Origin: Lineus longissimus | Taxonomy: Eukaryota > Nemertea > Pilidiophora > Heteronemertea > Lineidae | Length of the DNA: 64,000 nucleotides | Direction of reading: 5' to 3' | Assembly: GCF_910592395.1 (NCBI RefSeq) | Contig: NC_088318.1 | Span: forward strand, 13,206,349-13,270,348 | Part shown: one piece after another, positions 1-15,827 of the stretch | How positions within the stretch are numbered: position 1 is the stretch's first letter | Layout of the letters: each line of letters begins with the position of its first letter | Translations under genes and position numbers: made by a program | Notes under the pieces: model-generated | What the model saw: the letters and a program-made list of their open reading frames with translations, nothing else | Told to the model about the DNA's origin: nothing | Databases searched by the model: none

Positions 1-1247
1 TATTTCAAAATACAAAATCATATATACAGAGTGTCCATTATGATACTTGAACAACTTCATAACAAACCAACTGACACAGTTTGTTTGGATAAAAATCATT
101 GTTCTAAACCGTTTTTAACTACCAAGCATTTTTTTTATGCTGCTTTTTTTGGTAGTTTTTGAAGCAGAATGTTACATTAGACAAAGAGTATTTTCAGCTC
201 AAATATTTAAGAGGTACGCCACTCTTATTTACCACTGGCTCAGGAAAACGGAAAAGCACTTATACACAATGCCGTAGTGCAGTTTATCATGCATGTTTGC
301 TGAAACGTGATATTCATTTATTTGCATATCTGTGCACACAACGGCAATGTTGAAATTTATATTCAGTACGCATTTATGCAATTGAAAGTGTTCTCAAATT
401 CAAATACGAATTTCAACTTTTAAACAAACGACTAAGCCTTTGCATGTTGCTGTGTCAGATAGATGATATTTGGGAATAAGTTGACTGGTCTGGGCGATAA
501 CTACATTTAAGTCAAGAAATGCGTAGTACTGATATAAAGCATATTCAATACAACGACAACATGATATACACAAACACAGATTATTGCCAATTTTCATTAC
601 AATGTATGAAAGTACATGTACTTCTGCAACAGAGAATATAGTCAAGTTACTCGACAGACAGCAAGAAACTGAAGATAAAGTCCGAAAAAGTCTTAAATGC
701 CTCGTCTCCCAACTACGTACGGTATGCTTGGGTGTTCAGTCATAACTGTAGTTCCTCCTCATATGACTTGCGTTCAATAATCCTGCAAGTTTAAACCTCC
801 AACTCACTGTCAGTACAAAGGGTTGAATAGCATTCCGCGAAGATGAGGTCACTGCACTGCTGCCCTCTATTTCCCAATCGCTGATTTACAGGCAATGTCG
901 GACAAACATGCGGTTTCGTAATGGATTCAGGCTTTCTAACTAGGGCAGTTAGATTCAATCTGGCACCTGTCCGAGTGTTGGAAATACTACATAATTGTTC
1001 TGAATATTCCTCTCTCTGACTCTATGGTATCATTCATGCTACAAACAATGCAGGGTCAAAGATAATTGACTTTGAAATAAGCTAAAATGCGTAGAAATAA
1101 GTGTCGATGTCCGACTGTCACGTGACTAAAACGTCAGCAATATCTTATGCAAATGACCTTGTGAGCTATAAATAGTAACTTCGCGGAATGCTATTGAAAT
1201 CGATGCAAATAAACAGCCAAGCTGACATCAATGTTTGCAAACACCGC
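1..1247 (-). other. Probable 3' UTR and flank of the RFX-like gene
   Basis: No open frame here looks like a gene. The stretch lies directly downstream of the stop codon of the minus-strand RFX-like gene and is AT-rich. An AATAAA polyadenylation signal for the minus strand sits at 317-322 (TTTATT on the plus strand), so the transcript could end near 300. The UTR end is inferred; nothing else is recognised in this stretch. Confidence 0.35.
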
Positions 1248-4200
1248 TCAAGTACCCTGGTCAGAGGGGTTCATCGGGTCAAGGAATGGGGCACGCTCTG
1301 TCTGGAACTGCTTGAACGAGTGAGACAGTTTGCGAAATTCGTTCGACACATCACCAAAATGTTTCTCCAATTCGGAGAATTTTTTCTCGCGCATCTGAAT
1401 GTACGCCAACAGATAACTGACCTGTGCCTGTGCTTCATGTAATGACTGCGGCATCTTGTTTACTGCAGGGTTCTGCGCCTGAAATCTTGCAGAATGAAAT
1501 GTTACCTGTGGCTGCTGTGGGACGCTTCGGAGCGCCACCTGTTCATTGACTTGGTACTGCAACTGTGGCGGATGTATCGACTGCTGCGCCATCCCACAGA
1601 GTAATGGTGGCGACGCCTGATGCATGTCGTTTATTTTCAACATCGCACTTTGACACGCTGGCATCATGTAAACTGGTGACGAAACTCTACGATGCAATGG
1701 AGAGTGAACACTTGCTACTGCGGCTGCAGCAATGGGCGATGCATCCAGCGTCCGTCGAAGCAACGGAAAAGTCAGTGGATTATGGAACATGAATGCATTC
1801 GTATCAATGTTGGGCGAACCTGGTGAAAACATATCATCACCTTCATCCGTTGATGAAAGAGGCTCGTACTCTGGGTCCGAACGTTCCTTTTTAATCTTAA
1901 TACTTTCGTCTGACAGACAGTTTTCATCCTCGTTAGAAAAAGATGATCTGTGACTGATACCAGATTCATCTTGACAAGCTTTTTTACGATTTTCATTTTC
2001 TGAGTTATTCGAATCATACCCTTGATCGGAACTCTCCCTTTTGATTCTCTCCAAACCTTGTTGTGAATCGACAACACCGTTTTGTTGAACGTGCCCATTT
2101 CCATTTGACGTCGTTTCAACCAGTTCATGCCTGTTGACTGGTTGAAAATGTTCTGTGTCTTTGCGGGTTACACCCCGAGTTTCCCGTCTGAAAGTGTTGC
2201 TCTGAGTACAAGGGATTGGCGGGTCATACAGTGGATCCTCACTATCATCTGACTTCTCACAACTAGGGGGACCGCCATCCTTTTCTAATTCCTCCAATGG
2301 TTCATCCCGGTCTTTTTCCTCTAATTCCATAGCTTTGTACCTCACCTGCAAATATATGTCATAAAATGTTGATTAATGCTGAGGAAAACATGAATGGTTC
2401 CTTCTCCCTACTTCACATTGGGCTTGCTACACTTCCTGAAAGAAAGCCTTCCCCAAAAAAAACTGTACTACGTCCGTATTACGCGAGATTTTAGATGTAT
2501 TTATAGAGAACTTTACTGCCTCGAAGATTATAATAAGTTACCAAGTAAAATGTCTACTGGGCCAATTTCTTTCAACTTAAAGTATAAAACACCTACCGAT
2601 AGATCCTTTTTATCCAATATACCCTTGAAAATATGACCTCTACGTGTGTCCTTGACCCTTTCAACGCCAGGGAAGGCATGATACATGATGTAACCAAGTG
2701 CCTTCTGGGTCATTGGGCCAAACTTTTGGATTGCTCGGTTGAGGACTAGCCGCGATGAAACTTTGGCATTTCGATGTCGGGGGCAGTAAACAAAGTTGGC
2801 AAGCAGCCTGTAATAAAAGGAAAGAGACAAATACATTAACTTAGAAACTAGTGGGACAAGTGATACAGTTTATAATCATATCGGGTGGGGAAAAAACAAG
2901 AGGCCCAAGGGCCTGGCACTCAGCTGAAATTTAAGACATGGAATTGCCTGAAATCACCTTAAACTAAGAAGGCTTAGGTGCTTCCTTACACAGGATTGCT
3001 GTAGGTTGAAGGTCATACCACCACCATAAAAAGGCAATATGGCACTTTCTGACCATTGTAATGACAAATTTGTGAAGAAATTCCTATATTATAATAGAAT
3101 AACTGAATGAAACAGCCAGGAGCTATGTGCTCACCTGCTGTAATATCCCAACAGCCATTATTAGGTTATATTACTTAGTGAAATAATAAAAAAACATCAC
3201 ACAGTAATACCTGCATCAATCAACGATAGCATAACAGTCAACATTTAGACTCTTTATCATTGCCCAGCAACACCTCCAAGTGTGTTACCATGGTGACAAG
3301 AATGATAACACAGTCCCTATACAAACTGCCAATTCAGGAGGAGGGCGGCAGAGCACACAAATCTGAACTGATCATGTTTCCTTGTTGCTATGCCGACAAA
3401 ACACAACTAGGAAGAATCTGTGTTTTTTTAATGTGCATGACAAACTAGTCATAATGCATCTCATTACCAATACCAGGGCCATTACTTGGTGCTGTAGGCA
3501 GGCTCTCATGGGGGAGGCGGTTCAATACTGTTTTACATGAGAAAACTGGCAAATTCACCAACTTTTGAAACAATACAAACATTTCAAGGCTTGCAGTAGT
3601 CCAGGGCAGTATTTAGCAGGGGGGAGACACAAGTAGAACACCACTCTTTCCAAAAAATGTACCTTCTGCTCCCCCATAAGACCCCCCTATCAAACATTGT
3701 CAAATAAGACACTGACATGTGTAATGCACCGTTGATGGCCTCTCACCAATTTTTAAAATTACAATAACCTGTCATGCTGCATTATTGGTGGTATGTTTTT
3801 TGGAATGACACGCCCCACCATTCACAATAAAACCATGCAATCTATAGGTTATGACAATGACCGATTCTACTGATACCACTAGAGCATGGTTTTGGCCAGG
3901 ATTCAATTTGAGGGCAGTCACCACATCAAAGGGCAAAATGTTAAATCATCAACTTACCATCTTTTGATTCGGGCCTGCTTCTCGTTCAGCAGCTTCGGCT
4001 TCTTAGAAATCCACGGTAACTTGTCAATGGACTTCCTCGCCTCCCAATGACGTTTCTTGAGTGGCAGATTATTACTCTTGACCGGTACAGACCCCTCCTC
4101 CTGGTCGATGCGTTCCAGGACAACTTTCGGCTGCTGTATGGACACCGGCATCATCGCCCTGCTCCGTGTTGCCCTCATGGGCAGCCCGGACGCTGGGACG

Positions 4201-4358
4201 TTGTTGTCGTTCTCGATTGACTCCAATCGCGGCATGAACGGAATGCGCGGCTTATCTGGCTGAGAGTTGAAAACGTAACTCTGTATGAACGGACCAAGGT
4301 TCATCAAGTCATCACCACTAGACCCCATATTTATACTTCTGCCAATCCAATGATCCAT
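1248..4358 (-). CDS. RFX-type winged-helix domain protein (divergent), complete CDS in 3 exons
   Basis: Exons are complement(1248..2345, 2597..2807, 3958..4358), joined in phase to give 569 aa. The ATG at 4358 is the first after an in-frame TAA; a plausible acceptor at 4503/4504 puts the rest of that exon in the 5' UTR. Residues about 134-200 resemble an RFX DNA-binding winged helix: W-L-L-x-N-F at the start, then P-M-T, L-G-x-I-M, F-P-G-V and D-T-R-R-G with K-G-I at the end, where classical RFX proteins have FGKLIR, VFP and RRLGTRG. Residues 205-500 are acidic and Ser-rich, with two IKxE sumoylation-type motifs (I-K-R-E, I-K-K-E). Residues about 507-555 form a charged helical, probably coiled-coil, segment. 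The N-terminus is basic and proline-rich. A nuclear DNA-binding role is inferred. I do not recognise a specific ortholog, and a non-RFX winged helix is possible. It is head to head with MDP1. Confidence 0.65.
3284..3297. promoter_or_regulatory. X-box-like palindrome (RFX site) in intron of the RFX-like gene
   Basis: The sequence GTTACCATGGTGAC matches the palindromic RFX X-box pattern (GTNRCC-AT-GGYNAC). It lies in the intron between the first and second coding exons of the RFX-like gene. Function is inferred from the motif alone. Confidence 0.35.
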
Positions 4359-5113
4359 GATAAAAAATGTTATTTCATAAAATATTAGGGGTGTTCTCAG
4401 TCTAATGTTGTGTTCTGCCTTCCTGATAAATGTTTATGTGATCTTGCAGAATGTGCCCGAGGTCATTTTGTTTATCTTGTAGCTGGACTAGACACCAGTA
4501 GACCTGCAAAATAAGAGAATAGCCTGTATAAGGTGGAAAGAAAGAAATTACTGGCTTGTGCTTTCAAAATCATCTCAGCAGGGGATTCCATGCATGATGT
4601 GTGTATGCGTGATAATCCAACTTAAGGGGTATTCTGAAATCAAATAGAAAATTATTGGTTTTGATATCAATTCCCTGGTGTTGCAGCACAGTTTCAATTC
4701 CAAATGAAAGAAATCTAAAACTTCTGATCTTCCTGAGTAATGCAACTTTTCTTCATTTGGCTGGAACTTGTACCTTTGGAAGAAAACTCTCGTTTCGGCT
4801 ACATTTAATGAGCACGACTTAATCAAACAAGTTCACTAATGTCATTCAAACAGTTTGTGAAAGCTATCTTTCAACATACACAGTTTGTGACAAGTGTCCC
4901 CATTACCTCATAAGTGCTGGCAGACGTCTGCAAATAGACACAAAGAATCGATCGTTGACATAGAAACGCAAACGAATACTCCACAAAATCTCGAAAGCAT
5001 GCCAACCATCGACATAGCGCTTCGTCTTCCAACAGTTCGGCTAGAAATAAACTGACGTTGTTCGTTTGTGACCGAGAAAAATAACTGCATACATAAGGTA
5101 ATCCAACCTCCCA

Positions 5114-5254
5114 GTTGTTATGGCAACTGCTGTCCCAGTATTGTCAGAATAATTATGGCATCTATGAGTCAGAGTTGTTTCCTGGGTGGTTAATGCAGCC
5201 TGCTAAGTGTTGCTAGGCAACAGAACAAATTGGCCCACTGGTTTCCATGGCAGC
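5114..5254. promoter_or_regulatory. Cluster of three X-box-like motifs
   Basis: Three RFX-type imperfect palindromes lie within 140 bp: GTTGTTATGGCAAC at 5114-5127, GTTGCTAGGCAAC at 5209-5221 and GTTTCCATGGCAGC at 5241-5254. They are in the region between the RFX-like gene (minus, ATG 4358) and MDP1 (plus, ATG 6660), probably close to the promoter of the former. Weaker relatives occur at 5761 and 5958. Binding is inferred, not shown. Confidence 0.4.
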
Positions 5255-6574
5255 CAGATTCTAGACCACTTTATATCTGCCTGTAAGCATGGTATATAAT
5301 TCTCCAGTAAACTTGAATTCACATTGTGCGTTAGGAGGAGGACGATGGAAAATTACTGATTGTTTATTTAGTTTGGTAGTACATGTAGTAGGTTTATATC
5401 AACAATTGAGTAACTGTTAGTTTATTTCTGGCTCACTGTTTTACCTTTAAGAATGTACCACTAACCAGCACTAGGAGCCAGTGTTACTGGTATATTTTAG
5501 GTTTTTTTTCAGTGCTTTGCTGAGCTTCTCAATCCATGATCACGGCAAAGTGTAACAAAATAAATATAATTACCCCTTGTTGGTCAGTTATAGATACCAG
5601 TTGATTTGCAGCACAAGCAGGCTCCCACTTCTGAAGGAAGGTTTATGAATTCACCAGTTGCCCACCTCCACTCAAATCCACAAATTAAAGTTCACTTATT
5701 CAACATCGCACTTCATATATCTTACTATTAAGGTGTGAACAGTCCATGATATCCAGTCACGTTGCCATGACACATAACACGTGCTTTCTCAGGAGGCAGC
5801 AAACATGTCGGGCCAAATGGCGCCTCAAACAGCAAGTGAGAATACCAATCGAAGTAAAAGAGGCTACAGTAAAAAAGCTACAGGTAAAAGCTACACTGAA
5901 AAATGAGATGAGCTGAGCCGAGTTAGTGTCTTCCATGAATCATCGCTATTTCATCAGGTCGCCATGGAGACGCGCAGACCTGATGTCATTGATTTAAAAT
6001 GTATCACTGATCAGCCGGATTTTGACGGATGCGTTTTGCCAGCATTTTGAACATTGGTGTGATGTGCTCAGCGAGCGGGCAAATACGGCAAGGACAAGAA
6101 CTGCCGTAACAACCTGTGCTGTGCGTGTCATCGTCGTTTCGGTAAGCCGGCGTGGGGAGAGCGCAGATGAATGCGATTGTGATGTGGTGGTGGACTGGCA
6201 TGCACTACAGTATAACGGACCCAGTATAACTCAACTCACTACCATAACTATATAGGCTTCCATATATGTAGCCTACCACTAGGCCTATACAGTTACTAGT
6301 ACACTATGACTAGCAGTGCACTGGAGCCATTTTTTAAAGATATAATATAAGATATTATAAAACCATAATTACGTGTCTCTGCTACCGAAACATGAAACAT
6401 GAGATCGATACTTACCTTTTTACATTTTTGACCGAACTGGTGAAATAAATCGATGATCTTTGAACAAAATAACAACTTTCTGAATGCTCTTGGTGATGTT
6501 GCCAAACATTGAACTGCATCGTACAAAAGTCACATGATCTGTCGAACCGGTCAGTCATGTGATCCTAATTTAAG
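5255..6574. other. Intergenic region between divergent genes
   Basis: I find no supportable coding region here. The short open frames have no exon-like splice sites. A further X-box-like motif, GTCGCCATGGAGAC, is at 5958-5971. The region probably holds first non-coding exons and promoters of both flanking genes, but transcription starts cannot be placed. Confidence 0.4.
5958..5971. promoter_or_regulatory. X-box-like motif between RFX-like gene and MDP1
   Basis: GTCGCCATGGAGAC has the two half-sites and central AT of an RFX X-box, with one deviation in the right arm. It is about 700 bp upstream of the MDP1 ATG. Confidence 0.3.
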
Positions 6575-6582
6575 TCACGTGA
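6575..6582. promoter_or_regulatory. TCACGTGA E-box upstream of MDP1
   Basis: A palindromic TCACGTGA (bHLH-ZIP, M-box/CLEAR-type core) lies 78 bp before the MDP1 ATG. It is followed by a short upstream ATG frame of six codons at about 6590. The motif is seen; use by a MiT/TFE or USF-type factor is inferred. Confidence 0.35.
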
Positions 6583-6659
6583 TATCAAAATGGTAGACGA
6601 ACAGAAATGATAAAATTACAATTTACAATAGATAATATTTTTCTAAAATACCCCCAATC

Positions 6660-9763
<3,104 letters not shown>

Positions 9764-9768
9764 TGACT

Positions 9769-9917
9769 ATTCAGGATAGGACAAGTTTTAGGAACCCAGT
9801 GATCAAGGCTTTAGGAAGCTATTCAGGATCGGACAGTTTTAGGAGTGATCAAGGCTTTAGGAAGCTATTCAGGATAGGACAGTTTTAGGAACCCAGTGAT
9901 CAAGGCATTGGGAGCTT
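9769..9917 (+). repeat. Short tandem repeat, about 50-bp unit, three copies
   Basis: The unit beginning ATTCAGGATAGGACA and ending CTTTAGGAAGCT occurs three times with small changes, the middle copy lacking the segment AACCC. It begins just after the MDP1 stop codon and so lies in its 3' UTR. Confidence 0.7.
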
Positions 9918-10427
9918 TTTTGGATATTAACTGTTTATTGATGATATCAGAGAGGCGGTATTCTGGAAACCGCTACATGTGCGTGGGTTTGACATTTTTA
10001 TGTAATTTTTCTGGTACCGGTAATCATAATTGAAATGATAGTCACCAAACAACTTGGTGTTACATACAGTCAATTAGGGAAACAGGAAACTAATTTTATA
10101 TTAGTTTTTGATAAGGGCCAACGCATTTTTATGGAGAAAAATTTGTCAGAAGTATTTGATGACAACTCCACTGCAGGAAATAATAATAATTTCAAGACTC
10201 TTCTCGTATATATCCTTTATTACTTTGTATCTACAGAACTTTGTTTACAAATAGCACCATCACAGAAAGTAAAAACTAGTTTTTATCAATTCCTGCCTTC
10301 TTAGGAAGGTTGATGTGACTTATTCCAGATTAACTTTAGAGAGTCAAAAGTCACTGTAGACTTATCGAAATGGTTTGCTTTCCAAAAAATTAATGCTCGT
10401 CTCCTGTGAGGTCATCTGCGTAATGAA

Positions 10428-13400
10428 TCAGAGCTTCATTTCTCTGGCAATCCAGTTTGCCCAATGTTTGATGGCAATACCTTCATTCCTCACTTTTTCA
10501 AACATCTCCTACAAAAATTAATGCAATAGAATTACCAAATACATAAAAGTAAATTTTTAAAAAGTTTAATTAATTAAGCCGTTTCAAGGATTGTTATAGC
10601 ATTGAATGACCTGTCCATATAGATTTTGTTGGCGCAGTGAAGAACGTCAGCTTCTTGTTGGAGTGATCCCGGGTTGAACTCCCAACTGACACAATACTTG
10701 AATCCCCTGATGGTTGAGCCCAGAACTGACACAATACTTGAATCCCCTGATGGTTGAGCCCAGAAAGACCTAGACTTCTGCAATTCTTCACACTGACTGT
10801 AAAAATTGATGATGAAAATCGATACCTAAATTGGTGCAAAACTATAACTCAGTGGGTAGGATACTTTATGATGCTTTTTCCCCATTTTTTGGTCATCCAA
10901 TATTATCAAAGACCAGACATACCTGAGGGTGAATATTGTTGAGGGAGAATTTCTTGTGGTGTGACATGCTGATACTCAATTTAGCACCCACAAACAATGC
11001 CAAGAAATATTGCTGGAATTGGAAAAACTTAAAAATCAAAAGTTATCAAACAAATATTAAAGAAAGAATTAATCTGTAGTGCATGAAATAAATGTCTGTT
11101 GATTTTTAGTTCTTTGAAAGCCATGCCTTTAAAGTTAAGAAATACAACTGTTGGTTCTCCCAATCCAGCAGTGAACCATTTGGCAATGAGGCTTCTTGAT
11201 GGTAAGGTTGAATTTGAACACAACAAGGTATCGGTTTTGATATTCAATTTTTATGGTCTGTGCTGTATAATCTTACCTCCTCTGCATAAAAAAACCTTTT
11301 TTCAGCAGACTTTAATTGTTCACCAAGTGTTTTTATTTTCTCCCTCTTTTGTTTTGAATCGTAACTAAACCTGAAAAATAACAAAAAAGTGTATGTCATT
11401 TTTCTCGTTATCTTGGTGAATGACAGTTTCCGCAAATTCAGCTAAATCAGCATGGCCTGGTATAACAGCACCTGGCTCAAGAAATAGAATGTAGAGAAAA
11501 GTGCACTTTAGATAATAATAATAATGATAATATTGAGTTCTTAGGGCTTTTCCAGGTTTCCCTGCTGAAAGCGCTTTTGGGATACCATATTATTATTAAA
11601 CCCAGTCTCCACTGAAGTCATAAAGGCTTAAATCTGAATCCAAAATGGCCGACATTTACCAGAGTTTATTCTGATGACTCTCGTCTCTCTGTTGTCGTAT
11701 TTCTCCATCCTTTGCTTTGATGACCTCAGATTTCTTGGTGAGGTGGAATTTTAGCTCTGCTATTTCCTCTGTAAAAGCCTGTAATGAAGAACATAATTTG
11801 AATTAGAGTGAGTCGTAGGCCTACCATAGAATAGAATTGGAATAGGGTAGGTCTTGCAAAACCAAATATTTACAAAAGCGATTTTTATATTAACGAATTG
11901 CGGTTGTACGTAAAAACCTCAAAATGCCTGTGAAAATAAGGCGGCTTATGGTATACCAGTTCTTTGTTGTCTGGTCCATCAATGAACTTACCTCGACAGT
12001 TTCTTGATGGTTATTTTGTAACGTTGTTTCCCAATCTCGGATAAACTGAAACCAAAGAGAGTCCAATTCAAGATTTGGAAAGCAAATGTTTCATTTTTCA
12101 TGGAACTCCTCTCTTTAGGCCTCATGACAGACATCACACAGTAATGAGTGTTGCAAAATTCATGATGTCATTGCCATCGGGAGATCGCTTAGGGAACCTC
12201 GAACATTGGGAAATTAGAATGCACACTTTTCACGCATAAGTGGTTGCTGGGGTAATGGTTTCAGAGAGTCTCCAAAGGTAATGTGGGAGAATGATTTTGT
12301 GAGTTCTCCAGATCTCGATGTTCTCTGGTGGCATTTGTTACCTTTTTAAGTGGGCACCAACTCCAAACCATTCTAATTGATGGCTGCATTCGAATTTACT
12401 GGCAGGCACTGATTTACTAGTATTTATAATCTAGCTGGTATTCCCTCATGGCACAGCTGTCTCCTACCTTTTTTAGTGCAACGGTGTCATTCCCCTCCTG
12501 GCCACCCCCAGGAACTTCTTTACACATGTCGTCTAGTTTCTCGTCAAGATTGACACGAAGTTTGTCAAAGTTTTCCATCTGCAAAGAAAGAGTCATTTTA
12601 AAACACCGTCTAAATTAAATTCATAATTATAATTGGCTTCTTGTCCCATTGCACATTGCTCAGGAGTTGCACTTGCACAGCTATTGGTTGACCGCGAGTT
12701 ATCTTTCATGATATTTGGCTCAAAGAGAAATGCTGGTTTACCTGTTTTTTTATCGTGTCATCTTTCCTCATTAGAATTTGATGACTTGCCTCCTTAGCAC
12801 CTATTGACTCCGCCTTCATTTCTCGCCGTAAGTCTTCTAGTTCTCTCTTTGCTTTCTGTTCCTCTTCTTTTGCACTTCCTAATGCATCTTGATAGTCCTG
12901 GAATAAAGATGAGACCCCCATATGGGTAGTTAAGTCCCATTTTGGGCATATGAAGTTATCCATATAAAGCCTCAGTTATAAGCTACATTTTGATGCCACC
13001 TCGATCAGTAGTAAGCAGTTCAAAACACAATAGATTTCAAGCCCATGCAAATTTCATCCACAAAAACTTTTGTATTGTATAAGACCCGACTGACTATCGT
13101 AGCGACCTTCTGGCAGTATTATGTACCTCATTTGGCTGGCACTTAACGGTGTAAGATGAATACCTTTGCAGTATACATCTCTGTAACAATGGAATGTTCT
13201 GACACATCTACTGCCCTTTTCAGTCTTCCGTGTGCCCTACCTTCAGTTGCTCTTCAAACCCCTTATTTTGTGATAGTGGCACTGGTTTGAATTCGACCGG
13301 CCCTGAGGGTATTTTTCCTCCTCGCAGAGCTATGATTTCCACTCTTGCAGCTTGAAGTTGATGGTGAAGAAAGTCATTTTGTTGTTGCAGTTCCTGACAG

Positions 13401-15827
13401 AACATCTGAAAAGTCAAGAGAACAATATTTTTAAAGGCCATAGCTTTGATACCTCCCTCTCCGCTCTCTATTTCACTCATTGGTTCGGTGAGTCTAAGCG
13501 CATTGTCGGTTGTCCATTATCGTCGTTGTCTGTCCTCATCGGATGTAACTCTGGTCTCGTTTCTTGACGGCTTGAGTTATGGGCTTGAAACTTTGTACAC
13601 ATGAATGCTAGGTTCAAGTCAGCAGTACACAAATTTCCTTTACTTGTGATACCACTTATCTGAATCAGAATATGTACACTGCTTACTTTAACAGCTTCTG
13701 GATCTGCCTGTATTTTTGGCGGGTCATCTAACTTCAGGAAAAGCTTCACATGAGTACATTGGGCAAACTCCTGGTGGATCAACAGGTTTTTCAAGTACCC
13801 ATTCAAGGCATGTTGTCTCTCGTCAATAAATGCTGAAAATTGAAGACAATGTTACTGACAATGACAAAAAGAATAAATAAAGACTTACATATACATGTAT
13901 TTTAACACACAAATTTTGAAGTTATGTTTTTGATCTGAAGTCACGGGTTGAAAATTCTTTATAAAACTGATCGGTTTCTTCAAGTCCTTGTTTGTTCCTC
14001 AAAACTGTCAATTTTGGTAGCTTTCTTCGTGATTTTCTAATCTGACGTATTCCCGCAATGCCCTTTTTGGCTAAACTGCTCCTTGCCTTTTTCCATCAAA
14101 GAGAAAAAAAACCTCAGCCGTTTCAATCAATTCAAAACCTGGCAGAAGCACTTTGAGCAGAAATCTTCTGATAAGTCATGAATACATACCATGGTTGAAC
14201 TTGCTTCTGTCAATTTTTCTTGATGGCAATTCAAAATGAAACACAGGAAACTGTTTCTGAAGCTGAAGAATTGTTTTTAATCAAATTTTGAACTTTTATA
14301 TCATTCTGTCTTCCAATTCACTCCAAATACAATGTTAATACTGGAGTATCATTTTAAAGCCTCAGTTTTAGGAGTTGACTCCAAGATAAAGTTATCACCA
14401 AGGTTGTGAAATAGTATTTTGAACAACCGGGCTCAGATTTGTTGGATTGTTAACCTCTATCATTTTATTTTCAAGATAGGTTCATTGCATGACATATCTA
14501 TAAGTAGAGTGTTTATCATCAAGACCAACACTCACAATAGCCTAATATGTATAATGTCAAAGGTAAGTTTGACCAATACACTGGACCAGACAATTAGAAG
14601 ACTACACTTCAGGCGAATGACTAAAACAAAGATAAGACATTATCTCACTGGGTTATTTATGGCCAATGGTGATAATTTCAAAAAGTGGGAAAACCTAAAT
14701 AATGGGTTCAATGTTCATTGTCTATAACATCTGTCATGCTTCCCTCCTATGTTCATCATTACCATACAATGAAAGGCTTTTTAAAACGTTGTCATTTCAG
14801 TTTTCACTATTAATTTATTATAATTTCACTGTAATTTTAACAGTCACTGACCATGGCTGGGCCATATTTCAGTGCGCTCTCTGGGTGGGGAAAACACCAT
14901 TTTTTCCCCAAAAGTAGCCAAATCGTCATAAAAAAGTTCATCTCACCTTCTTGTTCAAGAGGGCAAAGTCAGAATATCTTCTGAGAACAAACCAAACTCT
15001 ACTCTCAAACTGAATAACAACTTTGTACATCTGAAATCAGAAATGGGAAACAACAACTTAGCAATTCTATGATAGATGGACTGAATGATTTTACCAATGA
15101 TGAAAATTTGATCAGGCCTACAGAACTGTCATGGCTTTCTTCTCTGGACGAGTATACTGAAGCATAACACTAACACTAGTAACAGTAGTTCTGCCAACAA
15201 AGAGGTCGTTGTCATTGATCATCAACAGTATTTTCTATAATCCTCTGATACTATCTAATAACATTAACAGTTCACAATTAAATTTGAAATATCCAAACTC
15301 ACAGTAAATCTATCTCTATGCTGGCCAACAATTGTGGCAGTGAGCTCCTCTTGAAATTCCTCGGGAACATCTGCTAGTTGCTGGTTTGATTGGTACAATA
15401 AAGACATTTGTGATTGGTGTGTCCACTTGGAACCTTGCTTATCAGGAAGCTGGCTAACATTGCACATCGACGAAGCTGCAGAAATACTTTCGAGGTTGGA
15501 GCGACTTGCCCGATGCCTCGATGATTCTGATCCTTGGTACCCATACCCATTCCGCCACCTGGATCCGGTTGATGACCGAGGACCGTCCTCGGCTTCACTT
15601 TCACTGCAATCAGTCCATCCATCATGTTGGTAGTCAGAATGATGCCTTTCTACAACACCTGTAGATCCATAAGGAGGACGAAAATGGGTAGGCCCAGCTG
15701 CATCTTGATTTTCATTTTGAATGGCTTCAGCCGGCCCAGGCCCAGGGCCAGGGACTGAGGATTTTCCTGACAGCTCCTGATCCGATTTCATGGGATCAAA
15801 ACGGTCTTCCAGGGATTCATATATCAT
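10428..15827 (-). CDS. SNX16: SNX16-like sorting nexin with PX domain and long C-terminal coiled coil
   Basis: Exons are complement(10428..10505, 11277..11370, 11660..11778, 11992..12045, 12468..12578, 12742..12897, 13241..13405, 13687..13832, 14190..14256, 14947..15030, 15303..15827), 532 aa, all in phase. The ATG at 15827 is the first after an in-frame stop at 15891-15893; an upstream coding exon cannot be excluded. Residues 1-160 are Ser-rich and disordered. Residues about 160-270 are a PX domain, with R-R-Y-S-D-F carrying the phosphoinositide-binding arginine, then L-P-S-R-K, D-E-R-Q and L-D-D-P-P as in SNX16. Residues about 275-530 are mostly coiled coil. PX domains of this type bind PtdIns3P on endosomes, and SNX16 dimerises through its coiled coil. 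Human SNX16 is 344 aa, so this C-terminus is much longer. It is convergent with MDP1 and divergent from RAB2. Confidence 0.85.
10684..10763 (+). repeat. Perfect 40-bp tandem duplication
   Basis: The 40-nt unit AACTGACACAATACTTG...GAGCCCAG occupies 10684-10723 and is repeated at 10724-10763. It lies in an intron of the SNX16-like gene. Confidence 0.85.

Noticed and set aside
11099-11247. Exon-like open frames on both strands (plus: N-T-T-V-G-S-P-N-P-A; minus: K-W-F-T-A-G-L-G-E-P)
   Set aside because: They overlap each other in antisense, match no family I know, and the SNX16 exons on either side join in phase without them.
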